Assembly: GCA_964036045.1 (NCBI GenBank)
Contig: OZ038388.1
Location: forward strand, 31,951,759-32,015,758
Reading direction: 5' to 3'
DNA: 64,000 nucleotides
Origin: Eutreptiella sp. 'Long Island Sound 2002'
Taxonomy: Eukaryota; Euglenozoa; Euglenophyceae; Eutreptiales; Eutreptiaceae
Under the pieces are notes generated by a model. It saw only the letters and a list, made by a program, of their open reading frames with translations, did not search any database and had not been told where the DNA came from. The translations under genes were made by a program, and so were the position numbers. Shown in pieces: positions 22,416 to 34,197 of this stretch (positions within the stretch are counted from its first letter, which is position 1; each line of letters starts with the position of its first letter).

Positions 22416-23940
22416 CATTTCTACCCTGTGCACCCTACACCCATACTCAATCTGTTACTTACGGCATGATCATTTCTGAAGCCGCTCGTGTTGCAAACGG
22501 GCCCCATGCCAGGCGCTGCGGTGTATTTGAGGCTTGCCGCGTGCCAGGCAAACACTGCCACCACGATGTGGATTTGCACAGTACATATTGTGGCTGTTGA
22601 TTGGAGTCTTATTGTGCTGAGATTTCTGTCCGATGATGGATTTTTGTTTGCCTTGATGTTCTTGTCCCCCAGTTTCTTGCCTCACCCGCGACATTTCATG
22701 TGAACCATTCCTTTTGAGCTGGCCACAGGCCATGGATCTTGCATTGCTCCATGTGGTGGTGACTGGACAGGAATTTGACGCTACGAAACATTTGATGCGC
22801 GATGTCGCAAGTGGTGGGGGCGCCCGTGTACTTGCCATTTGCACTTGCTGTGGCGTGGCCAAGATGCACGTCTTCTAGACATGGATGGAGGGCCAACGTG
22901 TGCGCCGGGAGTGCCTTCCACGTGGATGAAGGGGGTGCGGATGCCGCTCCCCACAGCAACCGACTATGTTCGCTCATTGGGCGCCACATGGGCCGTACCC
23001 CATGTATACCACAAGGACCCGCAAGTTGATGTCGGTGGCACCCGGGGCTACAACGGTAGTCAGAGCCCGAAGTCCCTAAAAACCCCCCACCATGTATGAC
23101 CCCAAGGCCGGAGGAATGGCGCGCTTCCAGGCCGGGCTGCGGCCACCTCCGGCACCCAGTGGATGTGCCAGTTGTTTCGACTCTACGGGTTGTGGCGGGT
23201 GGCAACAACAACAACAACAACCCCGTGCACCTTTTGATGGGGCCAGTGGAGGTGGGTCATTTGGATTTCTTGCCCCTAGGGCCGGATATATTGGCCACGT
23301 CCGTGGTCCATTACGCCTACCAGCTCAACCATTCCAACCCCCTCACAGCACTTCTGCCTGGTGGGGGTTGATGTAGGCCTTCAGTCCGGACATGTTGTGC
23401 GCCCATGCGGGTATGGCTGATTGTGATTGCCATGGAACCCACGATTGGTTCTTGTGGTGCACCTAGCTCATGGACCTTCGGGTTTGGATGGTGACGGAGG
23501 AGTACCATACAGAGGGGGTGACCGCGGGAACAGGGTCTCGTGTACACTGACTGCGGGGGTGTGGTTCTTAGCGTGCAGCGTGAACTGCCCCCAACGGTGC
23601 CCACAATGCCCGTTGCATGATGCCTTGAGGCTCCTTGGGGAGTCCTCGGGGTGGCGGGTGTGGCACGAGCAGTTCTGCGGGCACGTGGTTTACGTCTTCT
23701 TCGCCGTCTTGTGGACCTACCCCTGTCGGTAGCTATGTGGCACTCACATCTCTAGGCAGTGCAGACATGGCTGGCGCAGCCTCACCGGAGTCCCAGCAGG
23801 CTCGAGCATGAAACGCCATCATTCCCCATTGTCATGTGTCCCCCGGTCCCCCGACGGGGCTGGGCGCGCACGCAGAGGGCGTGCTTCCAAGCGGACGTGC
23901 AGGCGGGATGCAATATTGGTCGAAAATGATTTTTTTCAAA
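22416..23940. other. Stretch without a firm gene
   Basis: Includes a run of CAACAACAACAACAA (23207-23220) within a frame that reads VVAGGNNNNNNPVHLLMGPV and LGPDILATSVVHYAYQLNHS (23096-23371). This frame is mildly protein-like, but I could place neither splice sites nor a family. Nothing else is recognisable. Confidence 0.35.
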
Positions 23941-23949
23941 GTGGTTCCT

Positions 23950-24552
23950 AGACCAATTGGGGTGCTCAAACAAGTGATTCAAGCTATTTTTAGCCATGTT
24001 TCACCCATGCAATTTCCCAAAAATATTTCAATGGGCAGTTGAGGAACTCACATTGCAATATAGAGGGGTCTAGTGGATGCGGGGATTCGGGCAGTTTAGG
24101 TGCCTCAGATGCCCACGGAGGCGGCTTTTAGCATAGGAAGCAACCTAGATGATGAAGACACACGTTTGACCCCTGGCTAGTGTCTTTACACCCAAATAGT
24201 GGCCTCAACAACCTTTTTCTTGGCCCAAAATATTGCAGAATCACCCTTGGAAAGCACCTGCTTTGCTTACTTTTTACTTTGCGCGACGCCCCACTCTAGT
24301 GGGGCATTAAAGGTTGTTGACTGCGCGGAAATGGCTTGCAAGTGATCCCCCTCATCATTATTTATCACCACAAGGGTACCCAACGCAATCCATGGTATGC
24401 AAACACAGCACATTCCCCCCGGACCTCCCCATACGCATTGTCGGTGCTAAAACTTTCCATTTCAAAGCTTCTAGAGAACTTGCATAGGCTATATGGGGGC
24501 AAAAAAGGCTCAAAATAGCCTCAAACCACTTGTTTGAGCACCCCAAATGGTA
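23950..24552. repeat. Imperfect inverted repeat arms
   Basis: The arm at about 23953-24003 (CCAATTGGGGTGCTCAAACA onward) is the imperfect reverse complement of the arm at about 24497-24550. The loop is about 490 bp. A direct repeat of TTGCAAGTGATC, TTTATCACCACAAGGGT and CCCAACGCAATCCATGG links 24330-24400 with 25052-25120, about 720 bp apart. This suggests an old rearranged repeat unit. Confidence 0.6.
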
Positions 24553-25139
24553 TACAAACAATTTTGGAAAAACTCACCTCTGACCACTTTTGAGTGACCC
24601 CCGTAACCCTACCCTAGCACATGCACCGTGCACGCTAGAGGTGCCAATAGGGGGAGCACCTGACGCGGCGCAGAGATTGAGCGGTCTAGCCTGACCAAGC
24701 AACTGCAGCTTCTGCCCCGGGGGGCCCTTGTCTAGGGGTTTTGAGCATAGTCCGAAGTAGCCCGCCAACTGTATTATTGATGATATTGCTAAGGCACCCA
24801 CACATGTGCGCACGGATTGATGAAACCCGATAGGTGAATGTGTTGAGGTTTCATTTTGGTTGTGCTATGTTCAAGGGCAGGAGGGACGTTTGCACAAGTG
24901 TGGTGCCCAAGGTTTATCTCTCCTTAGGGGGCATTTTGGGAGGTGCGTCAAAGCCAGCCCCTTACGGGTAAACATGTTGGAAAAGTAGCACGCAGTGCGC
25001 GTGCGGTGCAGATACTCCCCCATAGGGCATTGAACGGTGTTGTCAGCATGGAATCACGTTGCAAGTGATCTTTTTCATCATTGTTTATCACACAAGGGTG
25101 CCCAACGCAATCCATGGCTTTCAAACACAACACGGGAAG

Positions 25140-26457
25140 GTGGAACTTGAAAAAGTGTGCAAAAGGGGTGCTTTTCAAGGCTAATTTCATGGTATTTTCG
25201 GCCAAAAAGAGGTTGTTGGGGCCACTAAAGGAGTGCAAAACACACTACGGGTGTTTGTTCATCACTTAGATTGGTTCCAATGCAAATGGACCCCTCCATG
25301 GACATCCTGGGCACCCATACTGCCCCCAAAAAGGCATTTTTTGGCTATTTTTTCGACGAATTTTGAAATGTGGGCCTGCCACTTGCGACCCCCTTTTTTG
25401 GCCGCCACCGTTGAGTGTCTTCCTCATATTTTGTATGCTTGTACTATACACCCACAGGTATGATCCACCCAAATTTTGGCCGAATCTGAAACACTATGAC
25501 AAACCTCTGATTTTTGCTCATTTTGCGTTTGCTTGTTGCTGCTGCTTGCTAAACTAGGACCTACCACGTTGGTAGGTCCACCCTAGACACTAAAGATGGT
25601 TATAAAACCAAGACTGTTTCCACCAGCTCGGTGACCCTGACCCTAATCAAAATTGAACGTTGGGGGTGAGGTGGTGGTGAAAGGACACTTTGCATTGTAT
25701 ATTGAGCAATACGCACTCCACACGGCACATGAAAGACACCCTTGAGGGACCCCGTGAAAGACCCAAAGGAAGGATCCCGCCTCCTACACAATTTGGGGAG
25801 GGTACCCACATACCCAATGCCCGAAACCCTTCCTCGCTCACTTCACTAGCCCGCATGATCGTCGGGGCCAACCGCTTGCGGGATTTACTGTTGGCCACCC
25901 TACGCATGGTTGGGTTCCAGGCCCGGGTCGCGTACTGGCTACTGCGGCTGGGATTGTGACCAGCACAGTGATCATCTGGGACATTCCCCACAGCTATGTT
26001 TCCTTCCAGGGTATGCACCGCACGTGGTGTGCCCTTCCACGTACGGACCCTGTGTCTGCGGGAATGGGGACTGTGCCGGTGGGGGTGGGATGGGGCGACG
26101 GACTAGGCTCCCGTGATGTGCCGGCCAAACACCACCCGTTAGTAGTACCTGGTGGGCTAAGGGCTCACATCCGTGTGTTTGTGTAGGGTCACCCCACCAA
26201 ATGACCGGGGCTCCAAGTCGATGGGGGGCCGGCAGGCACCATGGGGCTGGCGAGCGGGCGCACCCTACTGGGGGTCCGCATCTCCTCCTCCTCCTCCTCC
26301 GGTGTGTGTTTGTGTGTTTGTATCATTGATTTCATTGTCTTGTGTTCTCCTCGGCCTGATGAGTTGTGTATTACGACTGACAGACCAGTGCTCGCTGTGC
26401 TGCTTGTGTGCTCCAAGAATATCCGCAGTGGGCGTTTCGCATTCGCATTGTTCCTGC

Positions 26458-26492
<35 letters not shown>

Positions 26493-28490
26493 TGGGTATG
26501 TGTGTCTGTGTCTGTGCCTTGCTAAGCCTTTGCTGCAAATAGGTGCCTGTGCTGAGGAAATTGTTTGGCATCTTGAATCTAGAAGTTTCGAGGCATTATT
26601 GCAGCCCAGTAAAACCACGAAAACTGTGGTTGGAAAAACAATGATCCGACGTGGTTGCTTTGCTTAGACAAAGCTTTGCTGGCGCAGGGGTGGGGGTTCC
26701 ATGCAGGAACAAATCAAAGTATTGCGTTGCAAGTTGCCTTTGAGGCTGTAGGTCCTTAGGATATTTGCGTTGTGAATCGGTGGCTCGACAGCATTTGAAT
26801 AGCTGGAACAATGTCTGGGGAGGGAACAAGTGACTACTTCAATCACCCCGTTTTTGTGTGCCGGCCAACCCGTCCTGTGCACACCCTTGTTGTGTCACGG
26901 GGGTGCCATCCTACTGGTTTGCTGCTGTTCCATGCTGCTGCAAAATCAGGGGTTGCACTGGTTACCGTACTTGAACGCAACCCCTGATCAAACGTTGTCA
27001 ATCAAGAGCGTAAGATGACATGTTTGTCAGCAAGGCTCCTTTTAGTGCAGCGGATACCCTATCAGAGGGGGTGGGTGGGTGGGTGGGTGGGTTTTCGGAG
27101 TGGGTGGGTGGGTGGGCTGAGAATTAACCCCCTGTCTGACCGTCATTTTCAACTGATTTCGGCTGTGCGTGCGTGGCAACAGCTGCTGCTGCTGCATTCC
27201 CTCCCAGCCCCATCCAGTCAAATCCAAAGGATGCGGGAGCGGGTCGTGCCTGCGACGTGCTTCACTGCCGCATTGCCATCGGGTTCTTCTTCCCAGGCCT
27301 TCGGTGATTTTAATACACCTACCAAGACGAAGCTGACCAGGTCCAGGGCCAAGGCGGAGGAAGCCCAGGACCAAGACATCGATCACACTGTGTTGCCGGC
27401 CAAACATCGGGATTTTGTCACCAACACAACTTTCTGGTCATAGATCAGGATTGGAAGAGGCCTCTCTGTGTGTTTCTAACCGCTTTGTACATTCATGTGG
27501 CCGCTCCAGGCGGTTGAGGGAAGGCCAGCAGCTTGTTACAGCTGAAAACTCTGTCCAACCAACTCTTTGCTCGGCCAACTGACCTTTGGCCAAGCCCACC
27601 AGCTGTCTCGTCAGAACATCCTCGGGCCCAAAGGGCCGCCCGTGACCTCCTGACCGGACGGGCGCAGCTTTTTGGTTTTTAAATTGTGCGCTGTCTTGTG
27701 CCGCTCCTCCCACAGTCGCCCTACCCATCACAACGCGAATCCCACATTGCACGACGCCCAAGTGTACTTGCTCGGGGGTAGAGCTTTTTGGGTCCTTGGA
27801 AATGGTATACTTTATCACCGCACTAGATCACTATCCACGACATTGACCGCTAACCTCTTGTCTTTCCTCGGGAGAGGGGGTGCCCAGCCCTCCTCCATGA
27901 CGGTGATCATGTGGAGGACGGCGCCAAAAGCGCAATCAGGCAGATCTGGTGTCTTCTGCATACACACGCGCAGAACGCGGTGGTCATGCCCCTGCCCATC
28001 AATTTCCGGTTTTCAAAGTCCGAAAACATCATCGTCGTTGTCGTTTTGGACATGGTCTTCATCGTCGCGGCCGCTGCTGCCGGTCATCGTTGTCGTCGTC
28101 GTCGTTGTCGTCGTCATCGTCAAACCAATTAGTTCGTGCTGAGGGTTGGGGTGGAGCACTGCGCAAGTGATGTATCGTTGCTTGAAACCCAGGTCCCCTG
28201 TGAACAGAACCAAACGATTTGTTATGAGCCCAAGTTGGGTGTAGATTTGAGTGCCACGCAGGGTTCCTCCTCGAGGGTTGTAAGGAGGGTGTGCATGTGT
28301 GGGGTTCTCACCAAGGTTTTTGCGGCCAACGATGTAAGGTGATATCGACCGTTTGTGGGTGGGGGGGGGTAACGGATTTGTACAAGTCCTTTGTTGTCCC
28401 CATGTGATACATTGTGAGCAATGGTGAGCAGGAATATTCCGCCAGAAAATGCTGCACTGCAACGGTTTGGTTCAACTACTGCACTTCAAT
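25140..28490. other. Long stretch without a firm gene
   Basis: Notable items are (CTC)n at 26281-26298, a (TG)n microsatellite at 26461-26490, two GGGT arrays at 27067-27118, and CGT/CGTTGT trinucleotides at 28085-28128. Exon-like frames occur at 27188-27440 (IQRMRERVVPATCFTAALPS, then NTPTKTKLTRSRAKAEEAQD, ending TAG) and near 27510-27670 (LLQLKTLSNQLFARPTDLWP), but splice limits are unclear. No families were recognised. Confidence 0.4.
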
Positions 28491-28493
28491 GTA

Positions 28494-29290
28494 CCCCCCC
28501 CCTCCCTTTTGTACAAGCACTGCCTTGTCCAAGCACATGAGCCCGCCTGACCGTCGTTTTCTGGATTTTCCTGACCACGGTTTTTATGGTCAGAAATGTG
28601 ACGTTACGGGGTTGTGCTTCAATTGTAGAGGGAAAGGGGAGCTGGATCATGCTTCTGGTAGTTCCTCCTGCTCATACCAACATTCCACTTGCAACTGCAA
28701 CCCAATGCTGTCTGTTTTGGTGTGATTTTCAGCCACGGCTGATGTTGCCACTCCTGGTACCACGGATGGTGGCTGCCGCACTACGTTGACCACAATCGGG
28801 AAATCACGGGAGGATGATGAAGTGCACATTGTGTGGGCCAAAGTGGGTCATGGGATTTGGGGCCTTGGCCATGTCTTTGAGGGCACTTCACCACAGATGT
28901 TGTTGATGACAGTTTTGTCCCAAGGAATAGGAAGCCTAAACCCATTCCAAAACCTGAAGCCAAGCCTGCCCCAAAGCCTGCCCCAAAGCGCAAGCATGTG
29001 CAATTGTTCAAGATGAGGCACAAGGTTGGAAAGGGCTTCTATTCCACAGCTGCTGATGCCCCTGACGGGCAGTGAGGACCTCCAGAACTGGCTAAATTTT
29101 GCCTGCACAGAGTATTGTAGTGCCCTGATGCAACAGTTGTGGTTAGGGTGAGGTAGGGGCAGGTTTTCGGCAACATATGTTCTTTTGGTACCGCACGTCG
29201 TGTGCAAGCACAGGCTTGTCTAAGCACATGAGCCCGTCTGACCGTCGTTTTTCTGACTTTTGGCGTGCTTGGACAGGGGGGGGGGGGGGG
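28494..29290. mobile_element. TA-flanked inverted-repeat element with C/G-run ends (797 bp)
   Basis: The left end is TA followed by a C-run, then TTTTGTACAAGCACTGCCTTG. The right end on the other strand is TA, a C-run, then TGTCCAAGCACGCCAAAAG. The word CACATGAGCCCGnCTGACCG also occurs near both ends, at 28536 and 29226, in direct orientation. A TA on each side is what a Tc1/mariner-like insertion would leave, but the homopolymer makes the exact boundary uncertain. The interior carries a coding relic near 28892-29074. The ends resemble those of the shorter element at 50298-50662. Confidence 0.55.
28892..29074 (+). pseudogene. Lys/Pro-rich coding relic within the TA-flanked element
   Basis: One frame reads FTTDVVDDSFVPRNRKPKPI, PKPEAKPAPKPAPKRKHVQL, then FKMRHKVGKGFYSTAADAPD and a TGA at 29072-29074. 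The basic, Pro-Lys repeated linker followed by a compact segment is typical of a nucleic-acid-binding tail. The upstream frame breaks at a TGA (28878-28880). Possibly the end of a transposase, but no catalytic residues were seen. Confidence 0.35.
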
Positions 29291-30126
29291 TAATAATTGG
29301 TGTCTGTCGCCTCAGTCCAGGTCTGCAGTTATATACACGGATGCGCATTGCTCAGTGCTCCACGAATTTTCATACTGGGATAACCCCAGATCCTTTGGAA
29401 GCGGCCGCACCTTTGACGTTTCTATCCGGCCCGATCCCTCACCGTCTGAGCACCATCTCACCATCTGACTTTCTACTTACATCTGACTCGTGAAATCAGA
29501 GCGAACGGATGTCGGCATTGTTTCTTGCTCCTGCCCATGCACACATCACCAAGGGAGAGCTGTATCCACGCTGTGAATGAAGAACAGCTGGTCTGGCCAA
29601 TTCTCCTGAATGCCTGCACCTCAATTTGCGGTGGTCGGCCATCAAGAGGTCAGCAATCGACAACACAACCACTTTGGGACACTGTGCTGTCACGATGGGG
29701 AAGAGAGTATCCTTCTGGGCCAATTGAAACCAACTTTAATGTCACCACTCCAGTAGCTTTCCTATTCAGACCCGGCGAGTAGTATGACTAGTGTTTCCCA
29801 ATTCAGAGGAGGACTGAATGCAAGACGGCCGGTCGGTTCCAGAAGTGTGCTGATGCGCCATGAACAACGCCTTCGCTTCTGCCAGAAATCCCATTGTGGC
29901 CTGCGGCACGAACCCCGGCTGAAAATAGGCGACGTTGCGTGATTGCCAATCCCTCCATTTTCAGCATAGACACACCCATTGCCAAAGGGGGACGATATTC
30001 CCAGTGAAAAAACAAATTGTGGAGCATTTCGCCCAGCCTTGGGGTGCAATTTTTTGAGAGTGTGGCCCACCCAGTGCACAGGAAGTAGGATAAGACCCAT
30101 GGATAGCCCCCAGCTGGGGGCCTGTC

Positions 30127-30330
30127 CACCACAGCCTATAACAGATCTCATGAGGGCAGCTGGAGCGCAGTTGAAAACGGCGTTGGCGCCGGGGTTGGAC
30201 GGCATCCCAGCGCCGTTGTACCGGTGGGTTGCAGAGGGGTCAAACATTTTGTGGCTACAGGGGCCTTGCCAGAGGAGTGGGTGTTGCAGGTGGCTTTGAT
30301 GATCCGGCATTAGAAAACGTATGGTCATGC
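30127..30330 (+). pseudogene. LINE reverse-transcriptase fragment (first fingers motif)
   Basis: The frame PITDLMRAAGAQLKTALAPG is followed by LDGIPAPLYRWVAEGSN. The A-P-G-x-D-G-I-P-x-x-x-Y pattern is the hallmark N-terminal motif of non-LTR reverse transcriptases. After a frameshift near 30260 the relic continues as ALPEEWVLQVALMIRH, matching the LP-x-x-W step that follows in LINE polymerases, then a TAG at 30311-30313. The catalytic YADD part was not found. The copy is decayed and unrelated in position to the RNase H piece at 1-718. Confidence 0.7.
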
Positions 30331-31599
30331 CCGGGATGCTCGCTTAAAAGTTGCATGCTGCGCACGCGCGGTGATCAGCTTTTAAATCTCCTCTGTCTGT
30401 TGCTTCGGGTCTTCCATACTTCATCAATTTGTAGTTATCATATATTGTGTGATAGGAGGGTGCGGTTTTGCACACTGGATTGCAGCCTCTCGCACTCTTG
30501 CATTCTGTATCATCTCACCACCCTGGTGCCTGTGTTGTAGATGCCTGCTTACATACATTTTCGGCATTTATTCAGTCCTTGTAGCCCACTCTGTAACCAC
30601 AAGGCGTTCAGTGGGAATGATGTAGTGAGCGAGTGAAAGCATCCCTGCAGGGCCATGTGAACCCAGGGTGTTTATTTGGGCTTGTCAAAAACCCAAGTCC
30701 TCCCCATATTTATTCAGTAAGCCCCTCATGCAACTTAGTCGCCATATCTGCACGCTGTTGCGGATCCTGGACAGGGACCTGCATACACAGCCCCCCAGTA
30801 TTTCCAGGGCCTCCGCCAACGTGTTCCGCATACAATGAGGGTAGTGCACGCACCGTGTGTGCACCTTGCAAAGCTTTCTTATGTCGGTTTACATAGATGT
30901 TGCTTTTTGCCACATTGCAGGCTCAAAGGCTCAGTGTCGTGGTAAGGTGTGCTGTGCTGGGGTGCCTGCATCTGCATCATACTTTCTACAACCTATTTCT
31001 GCATGTTGTTGTGTCCCTAACGGTCATGTTTGCTGTCCCTCAGCTTGGATTTACTATGTTGTTGTCCTGGGTCACCTTGGTACACATGGTTTCTACCATT
31101 GCATGAGTGCGGATGATCGAGTTCCAACCATTGTGTTGCGCTCTTCGCCGCAGCTTGGGAATTCGTTACGGATCCAATACGAAGCCACTAGGCTGCTGCA
31201 CTCCACCAACAATTGACAGCAACCATCCAGAAGTCACTAGGAAATAACAACAACGACCTGGAAGCCACCAAGAAGTAACAAGAACCATCTAGGAGCCTCT
31301 AGGCACCATCCGCAAGCCTCGCAGAACACCTGCCATAGTGTTTTTGAGGAAGTCCTTTCACTGGGTAAAATCTACGGAGACATCAAAAAGGTGCTGCACT
31401 GTGTGCGCACGTGCGACAACACCTCCAGTCTCAAAGCAAGCAATGCAATGCATCCGTCTGCAGTTGGTGTGCCTCCTTGACCCCCTCCCTGCATAATCCT
31501 TTGGCAGGACTAGCAGCAGTGCGTGCGAATGGAAATGGTAGAACAGCACGTCCCACGGTTTCAGGCAATAGCTACCCCCCCCCCCCAAAGAGAGCGGTC
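30331..31599. other. Stretch without a recognisable gene
   Basis: Low-GC unique sequence with short frames only. A Cys- and Val-rich hydrophobic frame (30897-31106) is not recognisable. Short imperfect repeats of CCAnnAAGTnAC occur at 31228-31300. Confidence 0.5.
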
Positions 31600-32245
31600 A
31601 CTCGGGTGGTGTGCCCTCTGCCCCCCCCCCCCCCCCCCCCGCTTACGTGGACAGTAGCACCGCCACTCGGGTGAACAACCCAAGCAGGCCCCAGGTTGGG
31701 CACCGCTTAGTGTGCCCCGGGGCCCCTCCAACCACGCAGCTAATCCACCGTGGGATGCCACCTAGCCATGAGCAGCACCACCTGTGCCAATGCAATCAAG
31801 GAGTGCTGGCAGCCCCCAGTCGAGTGCAAGGCTTAGCCACCCCCGTGCCCCAGGCAGTCGTGGGGTAGCCAGCGGCATATCAGTTGACTTGGAGGAGGCG
31901 TGTCCAGGCCGACTACTCCCCCGGCGGGCTTAGCGTCAAGTGCCCACTGCCTCCCTGCCGGGGCCTGGAGCACCAGGCAACAAACCACCCCACAGGCACA
32001 CACACACACACACCCCAGACCCAAAGGCACCCCAGCAGCGCGCACACCACACACACAAGCACGGCAGTACCTTCCTCCCTCGTGTGCCACTGTGGGCATC
32101 GGGGGCTGTCAGCAGTCCGGCACGCCTCGAGACCGCGACAGCCGGCAGCACCCAACCCAGTCGAGTCGCGCAGGGACGGTTGCACTGACCGTGGGTCTGG
32201 GCGTCCGGGGATGGCGTTGACCCAAACCAAACCAACCCCCCCCCC
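31600..32245. repeat. Dispersed repeat family A, copy 2
   Basis: Same order of anchors as 6050-6720, including GCACCACCTGTGCC, TCAAGGAGTGC, TCCCCCGGCGGGCT, CTGCCGGGGCCTGGAGCACC, a CACACA tract, CAGTCCGGCA and GACCGTGGGT. It contains a C-run (31621-31640) and ends in CCAAACCAAACCAACCCC. Confidence 0.7.
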
Positions 32246-33060
32246 CAACCCCCCACCCCGCCAGCTCACATTCCAACTAGCCTGGCCCAACCCACAGGCC
32301 ATAAGTATGGCCTGTATACCCCAGCGAATTGTCCACCCACCCTTCCCCATAAGCAAAGTGCAAACTGACCTCACTTGACCAAGAAGAGCCAGCGAAAGCA
32401 AGGTGGGTAGGAATGCAATCAGCTAATGGGCGCCCAACCTGTACTGTACGATGCAAACACCAGGGTGTTGAATACAACAGGCCAAAAGGTGGATAACAAT
32501 GGTTCAGTGGAACACCAGAGTGTATCATACCAGTGAGCTCGAATGGACTGCCGAACATTGCTGCATATGCATACCAGGACGTGCATGTGTGGAGCACTTT
32601 GTTGACCTGCTTGCGCCCCCCCCCACCACCCCCTGTGGCCATCCTTTCCAGGGTTCGTTTGTTGGGCCAGTGCTGAAAACCCAGAAGTGCTGAACCTTGA
32701 ACTGATCCCAAAGTGAGAAGGTGTGCAGCTCTTGGACGCACGTTACCTGTGCCTAGGCATATAAGAGGGGCATGCGCTTCTTGGATCCAGAGCCATTTTT
32801 TCCCTTGGTCCAGAACCCGCTGATGTTCTGCAATGCGATGTCTCGGCCTATTGCCTGTTGCTGCCACGGCTTGGTCACTGCTCTGAACGACACGGGGCAG
32901 GGGGGGAACGTTAGTGCGCCGGGCGCGCGCCGGGCATCTTTTTGGACCCGTGCCCCTCTAGTGGCCTTTTAGGGGGTGCACTCAGGGGGCGCACTTAGCA
33001 CAGTGCAGCTATTTGGGCGCCCGGTTGTACTAGAGACCCACACTTTGAGATACTAGGAGC

Positions 33061-33397
33061 ATCATGGTGACCCCTTGCGTAGGTTTTGACTTCTGATTTT
33101 GTCTCCTTTGTTGGGGACCCCCGAGAATGCAGGGGTGACGTAGCATTTCCGCCCTCTTTTGGGCCCCGACCTTCCGGTGCTATTGAGGAAACCGGGACAA
33201 TCTTTGAATCCACGCTTTGTTGCGTGGTGCATCATGGTGACCCCCGGCGTAGGTTTTGACTTCTGATTTTGTCCCCTTTGTTGGGGACCCCCGAGAATGC
33301 AGGGGTGACGTAGCATTTCCGCCCTCTTTTGGGCCCCAACCTTCCGGTGCTATTGAGGAAACCGGGACAATCTTTGAATCCACGCTTTGTTGCGTGG
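33061..33397. repeat. 170-bp tandem duplication in the transposon
   Basis: ATCATGGTGACCCC at 33061 recurs at 33231, and the whole unit (through CCGGGACAATCTTTGAATCC) is repeated with few differences. The second unit runs into the 48-bp repeats. Confidence 0.93.
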
Positions 33398-33996
33398 CCC
33401 CTCGAGTTGGGGTTAGGGACTCACAATCCACGCTTTGTTGCGTGGCCCCTCGAGTTGGGGTTAGGGACTCACAATCCACGCTTTTTTGCGTGGTCCGAGG
33501 TGACTTCTTTGATTTTGAAGTTGGGGGCCATGACGGTGCTTATAAAGGGCGGATTCATGTCATTGTGCCATTCATTGGAAGAAAGAATGGCACGTTGACA
33601 GCCCGCCAACAATGTTACAATGACGTGCACGGGTGGTACAGGGCACGCATTGAGCAGCTTTTTGCTCGGTTGTGGCATTGGGGTTTGGTTAGGAACATCT
33701 GGCGTGGCGGCCCCAATGAGTTGCACCAGTCAATCCGCATTTTGTTGCATTTCACTCAATTTTGCATCCGGAGGCAAGTCCGTCACCCCCCCTACGGACC
33801 ATGGGAGCATGTCCCGCCTCAGGTTTGGACTGACCAAAGCAACTCAGCCGCCACGCAAGATGAGGCAGAGGATGAGGCGGAAGTGTGTGTTTTGTGTTGC
33901 CAAAGGCGCTCCACCGTCGCAGTTTGTGATGAGTGTAAGGAGCACTATTGTAATGAATATATTGACACCCACACTTGTGGGACCAATGTTGTTTGA
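33256..33996 (+). CDS. DDE transposase, C-terminal part, with Cys-rich finger (246 codons open)
   Basis: The genuine enzyme sequence starts near 33502 (DFFDFEVGGHDGAYKGRIHV); the codons before it are tandem-repeat sequence. GGHDGAYKG followed by IVPF fits the second catalytic Asp block of Harbinger/IS5-type enzymes (GDxGYxG...P). YNDVHGWYRARIEQLFARLW fits the Glu block (N..H..R..vE..F..lk.W). Copy 2 preserves residues just upstream, PGTSADVLIWDAYGPS, which fit the preceding conserved block. After an acidic linker (DEAEDEAE) comes a finger: CVLCC, then CDEC, then C and HTC, spacing CxxC-x8-10-CxxC-x4-C-x7-HTC, perhaps zinc binding for DNA or protein contact. It ends at TGA. No DNA-binding N-terminus is present, so this copy is probably non-autonomous. 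Confidence 0.72.
   Translation: MTSDFVPFVGDPRECRGDVAFPPSFGPQPSGAIEETGTIFESTLCCVAPRVGVRDSQSTLCCVAPRVGVRDSQSTLFCVVRGDFFDFEVGGHDGAYKGRIHVIVPFIGRKNGTLTARQQCYNDVHGWYRARIEQLFARLWHWGLVRNIWRGGPNELHQSIRILLHFTQFCIRRQVRHPPYGPWEHVPPQVWTDQSNSAATQDEAEDEAEVCVLCCQRRSTVAVCDECKEHYCNEYIDTHTCGTNVV
33377..33490. repeat. 48-bp tandem repeat, 2.3 units, in frame with the transposase
   Basis: AATCCACGCTTTGTTGCGTG begins at 33377, 33425 and 33473 (last unit partial, TTTTTT variant). Because 48 is a multiple of three, the repeat adds 16-residue blocks (NPRFVAWPLELGLGTH in one frame) without breaking frames. Confidence 0.93.
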
Positions 33997-34197
33997 TAAT
34001 TACACTACAAATGACAGTTGGAGTGGTTGAATTCACAGATATTGCTTTGTTTTGCAACGTGCTTTGTAGGGAAGGTGTGCAGTGCAATGTGGTCTACTTG
34101 GGGGGCTTCTCCATGGGAGGGTAAATCTGGGGCTGAAGTCGGGATAGTTAATAGAAAAGTAGCGTGCCGGGCGCGCGCCGGGCAAACATTCCCCCAG

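Larger units (their letters stand above)
32901..34195 (+). mobile_element. PIF/Harbinger-ISL2EU-like DNA transposon, copy 1 (1295 bp)
   Basis: The left end GGGGGGAACGTTAGTGCGCC runs into GGGCGCGCGCCGGGC. The right end on the other strand is GGGGGAATGTTTGCCCGGCG followed by CGCGCCCGGC, giving inverted repeats of about 30-35 bp with a GC-palindromic core. Flanking dinucleotides are AG at 32899-32900 and AG at 34196-34197, a 2-bp target duplication. Inside are two tandem-repeat blocks (33061-33397 and 33377-33490) and an open frame for the C-terminal two thirds of a DDE transposase (to 33996). The N-terminal part of the enzyme is lost or replaced by the repeats. The last 170 bp match copy 2 (43413-44090) closely. 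Confidence 0.82.

Noticed and set aside
26461-26490. Cys-Val-rich and Thr-His-rich small proteins over TG/CA microsatellites (also 48447-48560, 54545-54730, 62751-62955)
   Set aside because: Dinucleotide repeats create these frames on both strands without any coding signal.
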